Source: CAXBBB01 sp963793245 (GTDB taxonomy: Bacteria; Bacteroidota; Rhodothermia; Rhodothermales; BA12). Taken from it: DNA of 64,000 nucleotides. The translations under genes and the position numbers were made by a program. Every line of letters begins with the position of its first letter. Within the stretch, counting starts at the first letter, position 1. The stretch is from assembly GCA_963793245.1 (NCBI GenBank), contig CAWBZG010000005.1:496001-560000 (forward strand), in the 5' to 3' direction. Under the pieces are notes generated by a model, which had not been told where the DNA came from, did not search any database, and saw nothing but the letters and a program-made list of their open reading frames with translations. Below, in pieces: positions 24,856 to 32,824 of this stretch.

Positions 24856-27377
24856 ATGCGCGCTCCCTCTTTCTCCTCCTCCTTGCGGCCCTTCTCGTGC
24901 CGCACGCTGCATCCGCCCAGGCCATTCCGCCCGGCGTCACTGCCGCACAGCCACTAGCGAGCGTCGGGACTGGACTCGGCGAGTTGCGCATGACGAACGT
25001 CGACAGGCCGTTCGTCTTCGTCCACCGCCCCGACGTTGCGCCCGCCGACTGGAAGCGTCCGGTCGAGCAGTTGCGCGACGTGGTGCGCTCCTGGGAAGTG
25101 TTCTTGCTCGGACTGGGCATCCCCTACCAACTCGTTGACGACGACGACCTCGAAGATGGCCTACCGCGTCACGCGCGTGTCTTGGTGTTGCCTGGATCCG
25201 AGTTGATTACGCGTCGGCAAGAGCGGCAGGTTGAGCGGTTTGTGTCGCGCGGCGGCGGACTGATCGCACAGGGACGCATCGGCCTGATGGACGACGACGG
25301 ACGCGGCGGCGACCGCAACGAGGAGTTTTTCCGCAACCTGTTCGGCGCCGAATACGTCGACGCGCTTCCGCCCCAGGAAGGCGGCATCTTCCAGTCGCTC
25401 GACGGATCGCACCCGGTCACGGCAGGCATCGAACCGGGCTTCCTGATGAACTTGGTCGCCCAGGTGCCGACGACGGCGGCGCTCCCGATCACGGCGCAAC
25501 CGCTGGGCACGCTGCTGACCTACAACGCGCCGGATCAAGCGTCCTTCGACGGCCTGACGATGCTGATGAGTGGGCAGCACGAGCGCGGACGCTTTGTCTG
25601 GACGCGGTTTCGCCCGTCGGACGTATCGCGCGAACCGACGCAGCAGCGCGTCTACGTGACGCTGCTGATCAACGCCTTGGCCTACGTCACCGATGTGCCG
25701 GTTGCGAGCATCCGCCCGTGGCCGCGTGGTCGCTCGTCGGCTGTCGCTCCGGTCGTGATTCCGCTCGTCGGCGACCTCAACCTGTTTCGCCCGTCGATGA
25801 CGCGCCTGATGGACGCCCTCGAACGCGAGCAGGCTCCGGCGACGTTCTTCCTCACGTCCGAGAAATCGGCCCTGTTCACCGACATTATGGAGCGCGGCGC
25901 CCAGATTGGAGAACTCGCCCTATCGTCCGCCGACGACCGCGTGCTGCGCGGACGCACGCTCGACGAGCAGATCCAACGTCTGACCGACGGCGTCGAGTTG
26001 CTCTCGCGCTACGGCTCGAACATCAGCGGCATCCATCCGCCCGCCGGATTCTACGACGAGAACACGATCCGCGCGATGGAAGAAGCCGGTCTGCGCTACC
26101 TGCTCCGCTTTCCGCCGCACCCCAACGCCGGTATCGACCCGCTCGGCCTGACGGAACGTGCCGATTACCGCGAAACGCGCTTCGGCTACCTGATCGACCC
26201 GGACACGCTGCGCGTCATCGGACAGGTCGGCATCTCGGACGTAAACGCGCCCGGCATCGTGTCGACCGAGGCGATTCCCGAGCAGATCACGTTTGACGAC
26301 AGCATCGGGCGACCTACCGACGAAATCGACCGCCTAGGCACTAGCCCTACTGCCGTCGTCGATCGCAACGCGCCGCCTCGCAACGTGCCGATCGACCCAC
26401 GCGAGCGGGCCGACGTGTACGAGCCAGAGCCGCCCGTCGCCGTCGATCCGCTGGCCGACTTCCGCACCCGCGAGCGCACCAACACGCGCCGCCGCCCCGG
26501 TAGCCGCACGAGCGCTGCGATCACCGAACCGGCTCAGCCCACGACGCAAGGACGCGGCACCGCAACAGCCGAGAAGCGGCAGGATCAGGCGGCTATGGAC
26601 GCCACGTTTCAGGACGACCGCACGCCCAACCGCGCGCTGCTCCACGGCCTGCCTACCAACGAGTCGGACCCGCGCTTCAACAACCGTCCGCTGCGTCCCG
26701 GCGGAACGTCGGTCATGATGCCCGGCGGCGAGACGGCGACCTACTACACAGACGGCACGATGGCCGACGGATCGCTTCCTACGCCGGAAGCCGAAGACGT
26801 GTATTCGCCCGGTACCCAGGGCATCGCACGCCCTCTCCCCCAGTCACGCCGCTTGGTAGCGATGCCGATTCTAGGACGGACGACCTACAACATCACTTCG
26901 AACCCAGCCATCGGCGAGATCCCGGCGCTACAGTTCGCCGCTTACCGAGACGACTTTCTAAACGTCCACGACGCGCGCGGCCTCTACGTCATGCCGATCC
27001 AGGCCGAACTGCAAGCTAAAACCGACGAGCAGGCCGATGTGGTCGCCCAAGTCGCGCGCTACGCTCGGGCCGAAGGTGCCTGGGTAGCGACGCTGAGCCA
27101 GGTGCGCGAGTGGTGGTTGCAGCGCGACCGCGTCCGCGTTTCGCTCTCGGAGTTGAACGAGGAAGGCGTGACCGTGACGATCGAGAACGGAAACCGTCTA
27201 CCCGTAACGGGCCTGAGCGTAGACCTCTTCGTCGACGTTCCCGAACGCCGCTCCAGCCGGTTGAACAGCGCAGCCGCCTACCTCGCTCCGCCCGAAGAAG
27301 ACGACCGCATGGTGCTGGTCATCGCAAGTCTTTCGCCGGGAGTTTCGACCTATCGCATCGCATTCGATCGCGACTGA
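24856..27377 (+). CDS. Large secreted paralog with degenerate NodB-like domain (signal peptide frame-shifted)
   Basis: The open frame from the GTG at 24897 encodes 826 aa. Upstream codons in the same frame read RSLFLLLLAALLVPHAASAQA, a clear signal peptide, but its ATG (24856) is two bases out of frame in a GCGCGC run. The true start is therefore probably 24856 with a 2-base excess. From the GTG numbering, residues 38-130 repeat the GATase-like domain of the preceding protein. Residues 283-405 are NodB-like (APATFFLTSEKSALFTDIM, GIHPPAGFYDENTIRAMEEAGLRYLLR) but lack the DD and His ligands. A 200-residue disordered Pro/Arg/Thr linker and a closing beta domain follow. Confidence 0.7.
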
Positions 27378-27459
27378 GTGTAGGCGCGCTCTGCTCTATC
27401 ATCGCAAGCGGCTCAGCCAGCGCCGTTATCGATGATGTCGGATTGATGCAGATCCTGAG

Positions 27460-28242
27460 TTAGCGAAACGGCTTTTCTTTTGAGAGGAACGCGCCCAAAT
27501 CGTCGACTCCGATGGGGCCGTGGCGATAGAGCAGCGGCTCGCCGAACGTAGCACCAACGCGGTACCCGAACGTGCGCGCCTGCGATTCGACAAACGCGTG
27601 GAAGGCCGGGTTGGAGATGAACGTCTGCGGCTGATCGTCAGGCTCTTCTTGGTCTGCATCAGGCGTGTGGAACTGGGAGCCGAACGCGTGCAGCGCGGCC
27701 ATCCGCTGCTCCCACACGTCGGACACATCGACGACGACGGTTGGCGTGAAGGGAATCGACTGCATGTAGTGGAGCGCGTGGCTAGGGCGGTGCGGCTCTT
27801 GCGCGTTGCCGTCGGCATCAGTCGTTTCGATCATGCGCAGACCTGAGTAGAACAGCGCGTCACCCACGAGGCGGGCGGCTGCACCGTGGTCGGGATGTCG
27901 GCATTCGGGCGCGTTGAGCAGCACGATGTGCGGTCGGTACGTGCGCAGCGCGCGGATGATCGGCAGTCGGGTGTCCGGCGTGTTTGTGATGTCGCCGTCC
28001 ATCATGCCCAGATTCTCGCGCGCGTGGATACCCATGATCTGAGCAGCAGCCTTGGATTCTTGTACCCGGCCTTGGGGAGTGCCTCGGCTACCCAACTGCC
28101 CCTGCGTCAGGTCGATTATGCCTACGCGGTGCCCATCGCGCACCAATCGACAGGCGATTCCACCCGCACACAATTCGACATCATCGGGATGTGCAGCGAA
28201 AGCGAGAACGTCGACGGGGTCGGAGGAGCCGTAAATCAGCAT
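27460..28242 (-). CDS. bshB1: Bacillithiol biosynthesis deacetylase BshB1
   Basis: Zn-dependent N-deacetylase of the LmbE/PIG-L family that removes acetyl from GlcNAc-malate in bacillithiol synthesis. Metal motif AAHPDDVE (about 17-23), then TQGQLGSRGTPQGRVQESKAAAQIMGI, NLGMMDGDI and PECRHPDHGAA (second His pair). The C-terminal Y-R-VGATFGEPLLYRHGPIGVDDL is typical of the BshB1 subgroup. The start is set at the ATG for MLIYGSSDPVDVLAFAAHPDD; a longer frame to 28302 would add a weakly hydrophobic 20 residues. Bacillithiol use fits Bacteroidota-related lineages. Confidence 0.9.
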   Translation of the reverse strand: MLIYGSSDPVDVLAFAAHPDDVELCAGGIACRLVRDGHRVGIIDLTQGQLGSRGTPQGRVQESKAAAQIMGIHARENLGMMDGDITNTPDTRLPIIRALRTYRPHIVLLNAPECRHPDHGAAARLVGDALFYSGLRMIETTDADGNAQEPHRPSHALHYMQSIPFTPTVVVDVSDVWEQRMAALHAFGSQFHTPDADQEEPDDQPQTFISNPAFHAFVESQARTFGYRVGATFGEPLLYRHGPIGVDDLGAFLSKEKPFR

Positions 28243-28410
28243 GCAAATAAGGAGTAGAGAAGAAGAAAGCGCATTCGGAACAGCACTGTTGCGCATTTTC
28301 ATGCACCTTTACAGAGAAAGATCATACTATTGGATTCGGTGACAACCGATCAGCGCACAATGCGCTGCACGTATTTTGTCCCCGTTCCCACTCACAAACG
28401 AACGCACACC

Positions 28411-28902
28411 ATGCCTACTCGGCTCCTCACCCCCCTGATGGCCCTCGGCCTCCTGTTCACCGTCACCGCCTGCGAAAACGACACGGCAGCGGAAGAAAAC
28501 ATGGAGGACGTCATGGCAGAAGAGGTCGCTCCGATGAACCCGGACATCGCCTCGGTCTATGACGGCCCCGTCCAGACGGTCGCCGGAACCATCGAAGCCC
28601 TCAACATGGGCCTCACCAACATCCCGGCCGAAGCCGCTCTCCAGAACATCGACGGCTGGATCTACCAGCTCGAAGGAGCCGAATTCGAAGGCGCCGAAGA
28701 AATCACCGACAACCTCGAGTCGCTCGCCAGCGAACTGCGCGAAAGCGATCCGATGGACATCGACGGTGACGACATCGCCGAGCGCCTCGACCGCCTCGGA
28801 GAGTTGACAACGGCCGCTGCTGCTCTCGCAGCCGGTACCGCCGCCAGCGAACTGAGCGAACTCGGTGCCATGTTGACGAGCGCCGGTGCCAGCCTCCGCT
28901 AA
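28411..28902 (+). CDS. Small acidic helical lipoprotein
   Basis: A 163-aa product with signal peptide MPTRLLTPLMALGLLFTVTAC (lipobox VTAC, Cys21). A short Glu/Asp/Met-rich linker follows, then an all-helical domain of amphipathic segments (IASVYDGPVQTVAGTIEALN, ITDNLESLASELRESDPMDIDGDDIAERLDRLGEL, TAAAALAAGTAASELSELGAML). No enzyme motif was seen. It has a strong terminator right behind it, so it is a self-contained transcription unit. Its function is unknown. Confidence 0.8.
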   Translation: MPTRLLTPLMALGLLFTVTACENDTAAEENMEDVMAEEVAPMNPDIASVYDGPVQTVAGTIEALNMGLTNIPAEAALQNIDGWIYQLEGAEFEGAEEITDNLESLASELRESDPMDIDGDDIAERLDRLGELTTAAAALAAGTAASELSELGAMLTSAGASLR

Positions 28903-28928
28903 ATCCGGAAGCAGGTTCTAAACCCGCC

Positions 28929-28965
28929 AAGCGGCGCATCTCTCACGAGGTGCGCCGCTTTTGCT
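28929..28965 (+). terminator. Rho-independent terminator after helical lipoprotein
   Basis: A perfect 10-bp stem AAGCGGCGCA / TGCGCCGCTT (28929-28938 with 28951-28960), 12-base loop, followed by TTTTGCTTT. It is 27 bases after the stop codon. Confidence 0.88.
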
Positions 28966-29056
28966 TTGCAGCTACCTATGCGGGGGTCGCGCGCTCGCTG
29001 AGTAGAGCACACTCCCCGCCGCTGCGCGAGATGGACTGGCAGCCCACTCCGACTCA

Positions 29057-29086
29057 GCAAAGGGCGATTCATGAATCGCCCTTTGC
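29057..29086. repeat. Perfect 30-bp palindrome (GATTCATGAATC type)
   Basis: The 15-base left arm and right arm are exact inverted copies meeting at CATG; the core is GGCGATTCATGAATCGCC. It lies between the helical lipoprotein terminator and the leuS stop, 28 bases from a second palindrome of similar design. Confidence 0.85.
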
Positions 29087-29114
29087 GCTGGCCTACACGC
29101 CAAGCCAATCTGCG

Positions 29115-29136
29115 GCGACGTTGCATGCAACGTCGC
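29115..29136. repeat. Perfect 22-bp palindrome (GTTGCATGCAAC type)
   Basis: Exact dyad around the core ACGTTGCATGCAACGT, also centred on CATG. Degenerate relatives occur after rqcH at 60056-60120. It ends 26 bases before the leuS stop codon on the opposite strand and may add 3'-end structure to that transcript. Confidence 0.85.
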
Positions 29137-29161
29137 TACGGGCTTTGATCGGACGATGGGG

Positions 29162-31627
29162 TCAGTTGGCGACGATGTTGACGATGCGGCCCGGCACATA
29201 GATCTCCTTGCGGATCGTCTGGCCTTCGAGGTGACGCTGGATGTTCTCCTCGGCTTTGGCAGCTTCCATGACGACCTCCTTGCTCGCGTCCGGCGCTACT
29301 TCGATGGTGGCGCGAGCCTTGCCGTTGATCTGAACGGCAAGCGTGATCGAGTCTTCCACCAGCAGCGACTCGTCTAACTCGGGCCAGTCGGCGTAGGCGA
29401 GGCTGTCGGCGTGGCCCATCAAGGTCCAGAGTTCTTCGGCGACGTGAGGGGCGAACGGCGAGAGCAATAGCACGAACGGCTGGGCAATCGCGCGCGGCAC
29501 GACCTCCCACTTGTTGGCGGCGTTTACGAACTCCATCATCGCAGAGATCGCCGTGTTGAAGCGCAGTCCTTCGATGTCCTCGGTGACCTTCTGGATGCAC
29601 TGGTGGAGCGTGCGCAACTCGTCGGCAGTCGGCTCGCTATCGGAGATGCGGATCGCGCCCTCATCATCGGTGAGCAGGCGCCACGCGCGGTTGAGAAAGC
29701 GGTGGACGCCGTCGACGCCGCGCATATTCCACGGCTTGGTCTGCTCGAGCGGTCCCATAAACATCTCATAGAGCCGCAGGCTGTCGGCACCGTAGTCGCG
29801 CACCACGTCGTCGGGGTTGACGACGTTGCCCCGGCTCTTGGACATCTTCTCGTTGTTCTCGCCCAGGATCATGCCCTGGTGCACGAGTCTGCCGAACGGC
29901 TCGGGCGTGCTCACGACGCCGATGTCGAACAAGACTTTGTGCCAGAAGCGGGCGTAGAGCAGGTGTAAGACCGCGTGCTCGGTCCCGCCGACGTAGAGAT
30001 CGACCGGCATCCAGTACTTCTCCTTTTCGGGGTCGACGAGCGCGTGTTCGTTGTGCGGGTCGATGTAGCGCAGGTAGTACCACGACGATCCGGCCCACTG
30101 CGGCATCGTGTTCGTGTCGCGGCGCGCGGGCTGCCCATCGATCGTCGTGTCGAGCCAGTCGGTCGCTTTGCTCAGCGGGCCTTCATAGGTGCCGGACGGC
30201 TTGAAGTCGTCCATCGGTGGAAGCTCGACCGGAAGCTCTGCGTCGGGAATCGCGTGCGGCTCGCCGTCGACCCAGCCGATGGGGAACGGCTCGCCCCAGT
30301 AGCGCTGACGGGCGAAGATCCAGTCGCGCAGCCGGTACGTCGTCTCGCGGCGACCGACGCCTTGCTTTTCGAGCCACGCCATCGTCTTCTCTTTGGCGTC
30401 GGCGATGCTGTCCATTCCGTTCAACTCGAACGGCTTGATCGACACGCGCTGCCCGCCGCCATAGTGCGAGTTGACGTACGTGCCCTCCCCGGTATAAGCT
30501 GCGATCAGGTTGCCATCCTCGTCCTTCTCGCCGCCGCTGACGACCTCGACGATGGGCAGTCCGAACTGCGTGGCAAAGTCGAAGTCGCGCTGATCGTGCG
30601 CGGGGACGGCCATGATCGCGCCGGTCCCGTAGCTCGCCAGCACGTAATCCGAAATCCAGACGGGGACGAGTTTGTCGTTGATCGGGTTATAGGCCAGCGC
30701 GCCGGTGAAGACGCCGGTCTTCTCGCGGTTCTCCTGTCGCTCGCGATCCGTCTTGTTTTTGGCCTTGGCAACGTAGGCGTCGACTTCTTCGCGCTGCTCT
30801 TTGGTCGTGATCTTGTCCGTCAGCGGGTGATCGGGCGCGAGCACCATGTACGTCGCGCCGAACAGCGTATCAGGCCGCGTCGTGAACACCTTGACCGGCG
30901 CGTGGGGAAATCCGACGACCGCGAAATCGACGTTGGCACCCTCGCTCTTGCCGATCCAGTTCTCCTGCATCTTGCGCGTCGACTCGGGCCACTCGACCAG
31001 GTCGAGGTCGTCGAGCAGGCGGTCGGCGTAGGCGCGGATGTTGAGCACCCACTGCTTCATCGGCTGCTGGATGACGGGGTGTCCGCCCCGCTCGCTCACG
31101 CCATCGACGATCTCTTCGTTGGCGAGGACCGTGCCCAGCGCAGGACACCAGTTGACCGGCACCTCGTCGACGTAGGCCAGGCCGCGCTTGAACAGTTGGA
31201 GGAAGATCCACTGCGTCCAGCGGACATATTTGGGGTCGGTCGTGTCGACCTCGCGCTTCCAGTCGTACGAGAAGCCGAGCATCTGCAACTGCTCGCGGAA
31301 GCGGTCGATATTCTCGGCGGTCTTGCCCTTGGGATGGTTGCCGGTTTCAATGGCGTACTGCTCGGCGGGCAAGCCGAACGCGTCCCAGCCCATCGGGTGG
31401 AGCACGTTGAAACCCCGCATCCGCTTGTAGCGCGCGAGGATGTCCGTCGCCGTGTAGCCCTCGGGGTGTCCGACGTGCAGGCCGCTTCCGCTCGGGTAGG
31501 GAAACATGTCGAGCACGTAGTACTTGGGCTTGCTCGTGTCCAGGTCGTCCGGCGTGCGGAACGTGTCGTTTTTGGCCCAATAGCGCTGCCACTTGGGTTC
31601 GATGTCGGAGAACGGGTAGCCAGCCAT
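29162..31627 (-). CDS. leuS: Leucyl-tRNA synthetase
   Basis: Class I aminoacyl-tRNA synthetase that charges tRNA-Leu. The 821-aa product has the HIGH-type motif PYPSGSGLHVGH (43-54), a CP1 editing domain (about 220-420, with the conserved TTRPDTLFGATYMVLAP), the leucine-specific insertion, KMSKS (594-598) and an anticodon-binding helical bundle. The length is normal. The ATG at 31627 (MAGYPFSDIEPKWQ) is chosen; the longer open frame would add 53 non-homologous residues. A TACCTTTG promoter element lies 31 bases upstream. Confidence 0.97.
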   Translation of the reverse strand: MAGYPFSDIEPKWQRYWAKNDTFRTPDDLDTSKPKYYVLDMFPYPSGSGLHVGHPEGYTATDILARYKRMRGFNVLHPMGWDAFGLPAEQYAIETGNHPKGKTAENIDRFREQLQMLGFSYDWKREVDTTDPKYVRWTQWIFLQLFKRGLAYVDEVPVNWCPALGTVLANEEIVDGVSERGGHPVIQQPMKQWVLNIRAYADRLLDDLDLVEWPESTRKMQENWIGKSEGANVDFAVVGFPHAPVKVFTTRPDTLFGATYMVLAPDHPLTDKITTKEQREEVDAYVAKAKNKTDRERQENREKTGVFTGALAYNPINDKLVPVWISDYVLASYGTGAIMAVPAHDQRDFDFATQFGLPIVEVVSGGEKDEDGNLIAAYTGEGTYVNSHYGGGQRVSIKPFELNGMDSIADAKEKTMAWLEKQGVGRRETTYRLRDWIFARQRYWGEPFPIGWVDGEPHAIPDAELPVELPPMDDFKPSGTYEGPLSKATDWLDTTIDGQPARRDTNTMPQWAGSSWYYLRYIDPHNEHALVDPEKEKYWMPVDLYVGGTEHAVLHLLYARFWHKVLFDIGVVSTPEPFGRLVHQGMILGENNEKMSKSRGNVVNPDDVVRDYGADSLRLYEMFMGPLEQTKPWNMRGVDGVHRFLNRAWRLLTDDEGAIRISDSEPTADELRTLHQCIQKVTEDIEGLRFNTAISAMMEFVNAANKWEVVPRAIAQPFVLLLSPFAPHVAEELWTLMGHADSLAYADWPELDESLLVEDSITLAVQINGKARATIEVAPDASKEVVMEAAKAEENIQRHLEGQTIRKEIYVPGRIVNIVAN

Positions 31628-31657
31628 GATGCGGATGTAGTCGAAAAGTCGGGACGC

Positions 31658-31665
31658 CAAAGGTA
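31658..31665 (-). promoter_or_regulatory. Candidate -7 element of leuS promoter
   Basis: On the minus strand the octamer TACCTTTG matches the Bacteroidota -7 consensus TAnnTTTG exactly. It lies 31 bases before the leuS ATG. No clean TTG -33 element is visible at the expected spacing, so support rests on the -7 box and position. Confidence 0.4.
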
Positions 31666-31736
31666 CGGGAGCCGAACCCGGCTCGGCGCGCGTGGGTTGC
31701 TCCTTTCCACCATCTGCCCAACGCTTCACCTCTGAT

Positions 31737-32153
31737 ATGTCCAACACCGCCACGCCCGCCGAACTCCTCAGCCGCAGCAAAACCATCGCCTTAGTCGGCT
31801 ACTCGTCGGACCCGTCACGCACGAGCCACCGCATCGCCCGCTACCTCGCCGACGCCGGTTTCGACGTTATCCCCGTCAACCCGAAGTACCAAGAGGCGAT
31901 GGGCCGGACGTGCTACGCCAAAGTCAGCCAGATTCCCGACGATGTGCAGGTCGACATGGTCGACATCTTCCGCCAGCCGCGCTTCGTCGAAGGCGTCGTC
32001 GAGGACATCGTCGCAAGGATGGAAGCCACCGGCGACCGCCCCGTCGTGTGGACACAGATCGGCGTGCACAGCCAAGAGGCCGAGAAAGTCGCTGATGCTG
32101 CTGGTCTACCCTACGTCCGCAACCGCTGCACGATGGTCGAGCACGTGCGGTAG
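31737..32153 (+). CDS. CoA-binding domain protein (YccU family)
   Basis: A 138-aa Rossmann-like CoA-binding protein: TIALVGYSSDPSRTSHRIARYLADAGFDVIPVNPKYQE, VDMVDIFRQPRFVEGVVEDIV, VVWTQIGVHSQEAEKVADAAGLPYVRNRCTMVEHVR. These are the hallmark strands of the YccU/succinyl-CoA synthetase alpha N-domain family. The ATG at 31737 is preferred over the upstream in-frame start at 31692. It is divergent from leuS across a 109-base spacer. The physiological role is unknown. Confidence 0.9.
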   Translation: MSNTATPAELLSRSKTIALVGYSSDPSRTSHRIARYLADAGFDVIPVNPKYQEAMGRTCYAKVSQIPDDVQVDMVDIFRQPRFVEGVVEDIVARMEATGDRPVVWTQIGVHSQEAEKVADAAGLPYVRNRCTMVEHVR

Positions 32154-32163
32154 AGCCTCTGCC

Positions 32164-32191
32164 GTCCCGGACTCGATCCGGGACCCAGGAC
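32164..32191. repeat. Palindromic repeat, left flank of GIY-YIG gene
   Basis: Contains the dyad GTCCCGGACTCGATCCGGGAC followed by CCAGGACG when read on the plus strand (core CCCGGACTCGATCCGGG). The matching copy at 32578-32607 is in the opposite orientation, so the pair forms terminal inverted repeats around the nuclease gene. Confidence 0.8.
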
Positions 32192-32253
32192 GTTTTAGCA
32201 ACGCAACTCGGCGGCCTGGACATAGCGCTTGTCGAAGCAACGATTAGCCCCGA

Positions 32254-32553
32254 TCACAAAATCCCCGGCTCAACCCGACCTATTAAATCATTCCACCCCG
32301 AGTTGTCCTTCTCGATCAGGTCAATCTTCCAAGCCCGCCTCCACCCTTTCAGCAGTTTCTCGCGAGCAATAGCGTCTCGTATATCGGTGTGCCGCTCGAA
32401 ATAGACGAGGTGATACACGCTGTGCTTGCGAGCAAACTCACTTCCGTGCCCGGTGCGGTGCTGCTCGATTCGCCGGAGTAGATCACGTGTGACGCCGATG
32501 TAGAGTTTACCGTTGCGCTGGCTCGCGAGGATGTAGACGAATCCGGCAGGCAT
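32254..32553 (-). CDS. GIY-YIG nuclease-domain protein
   Basis: A 99-aa single-domain GIY-YIG protein. GFVYILASQRNGKLYIGVTRDLLRRIEQHR supplies the two motif strands and the catalytic Arg. YHLVYFERHTDIRDAIAREKLLKGWRRAWKIDLIE contains the conserved Glu region and the common UvrC-like ending. The ATG at 32553 is used, because the longer frame only adds residues read out of the flanking palindrome. The gene is bracketed by inverted copies of a palindromic repeat and lies between the CoA-binding gene and tRNA-Arg, the arrangement of a small mobile cassette. Confidence 0.87.
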   Translation of the reverse strand: MPAGFVYILASQRNGKLYIGVTRDLLRRIEQHRTGHGSEFARKHSVYHLVYFERHTDIRDAIAREKLLKGWRRAWKIDLIEKDNSGWNDLIGRVEPGIL

Positions 32554-32577
32554 GATGGACAGCTCTTCCGTCAGTCT

Positions 32578-32607
32578 CCTAGGTCCCGGATCAAGTCCGG
32601 GACGACG
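32578..32607. repeat. Palindromic repeat, right flank of GIY-YIG gene
   Basis: Core CCCGGATCAAGTCCGGG, the inverted counterpart of the copy at 32164-32191 with only a few differences; the CCTAGG/CCAGG end faces the gene in both copies. It lies 31 bases from the 3' end of tRNA-Arg. Confidence 0.8.
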
Positions 32608-32637
32608 AACTGGAAAAGAATGAGCCAGATAAAGAGG

Positions 32638-32711
32638 TGCACCCGGCAGGACTTGAACCTGCAACCGTCTGCTTAGAAGGCAGATGCTCTATCCGGTTGA
32701 GCTACAGGTGC
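32638..32711 (-). tRNA. tRNA-Arg (anticodon TCT)
   Basis: The minus strand folds into a full cloverleaf. The acceptor stem GCACCTG pairs with CGGGTGC (one G-T pair), the anticodon stem-loop is CTGCCTTCTAAGCAG with anticodon TCT, and the T-arm GCAGGTTCAAGTCCTGC. The discriminator base is A; no encoded CCA follows (CCT). A TATCTTTC box lies a few bases upstream (32719-32726). Confidence 0.95.
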
Positions 32712-32824
32712 GATGCCAGAAAGATACGCGCACAGATTGAAGCTGGCGTGCGTAGACTCCCTACGCTGAACCCCTAGCGTTTCCAATGCGTTACGCTCGG
32801 CTTGACTCTTATTCCGCGCCGCCG

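Noticed and set aside
29975..31735. 586-codon plus-strand open frame opposite leuS
   Set aside because: leuS on the minus strand has HIGH, editing and KMSKS motifs, so this is a codon-bias shadow.
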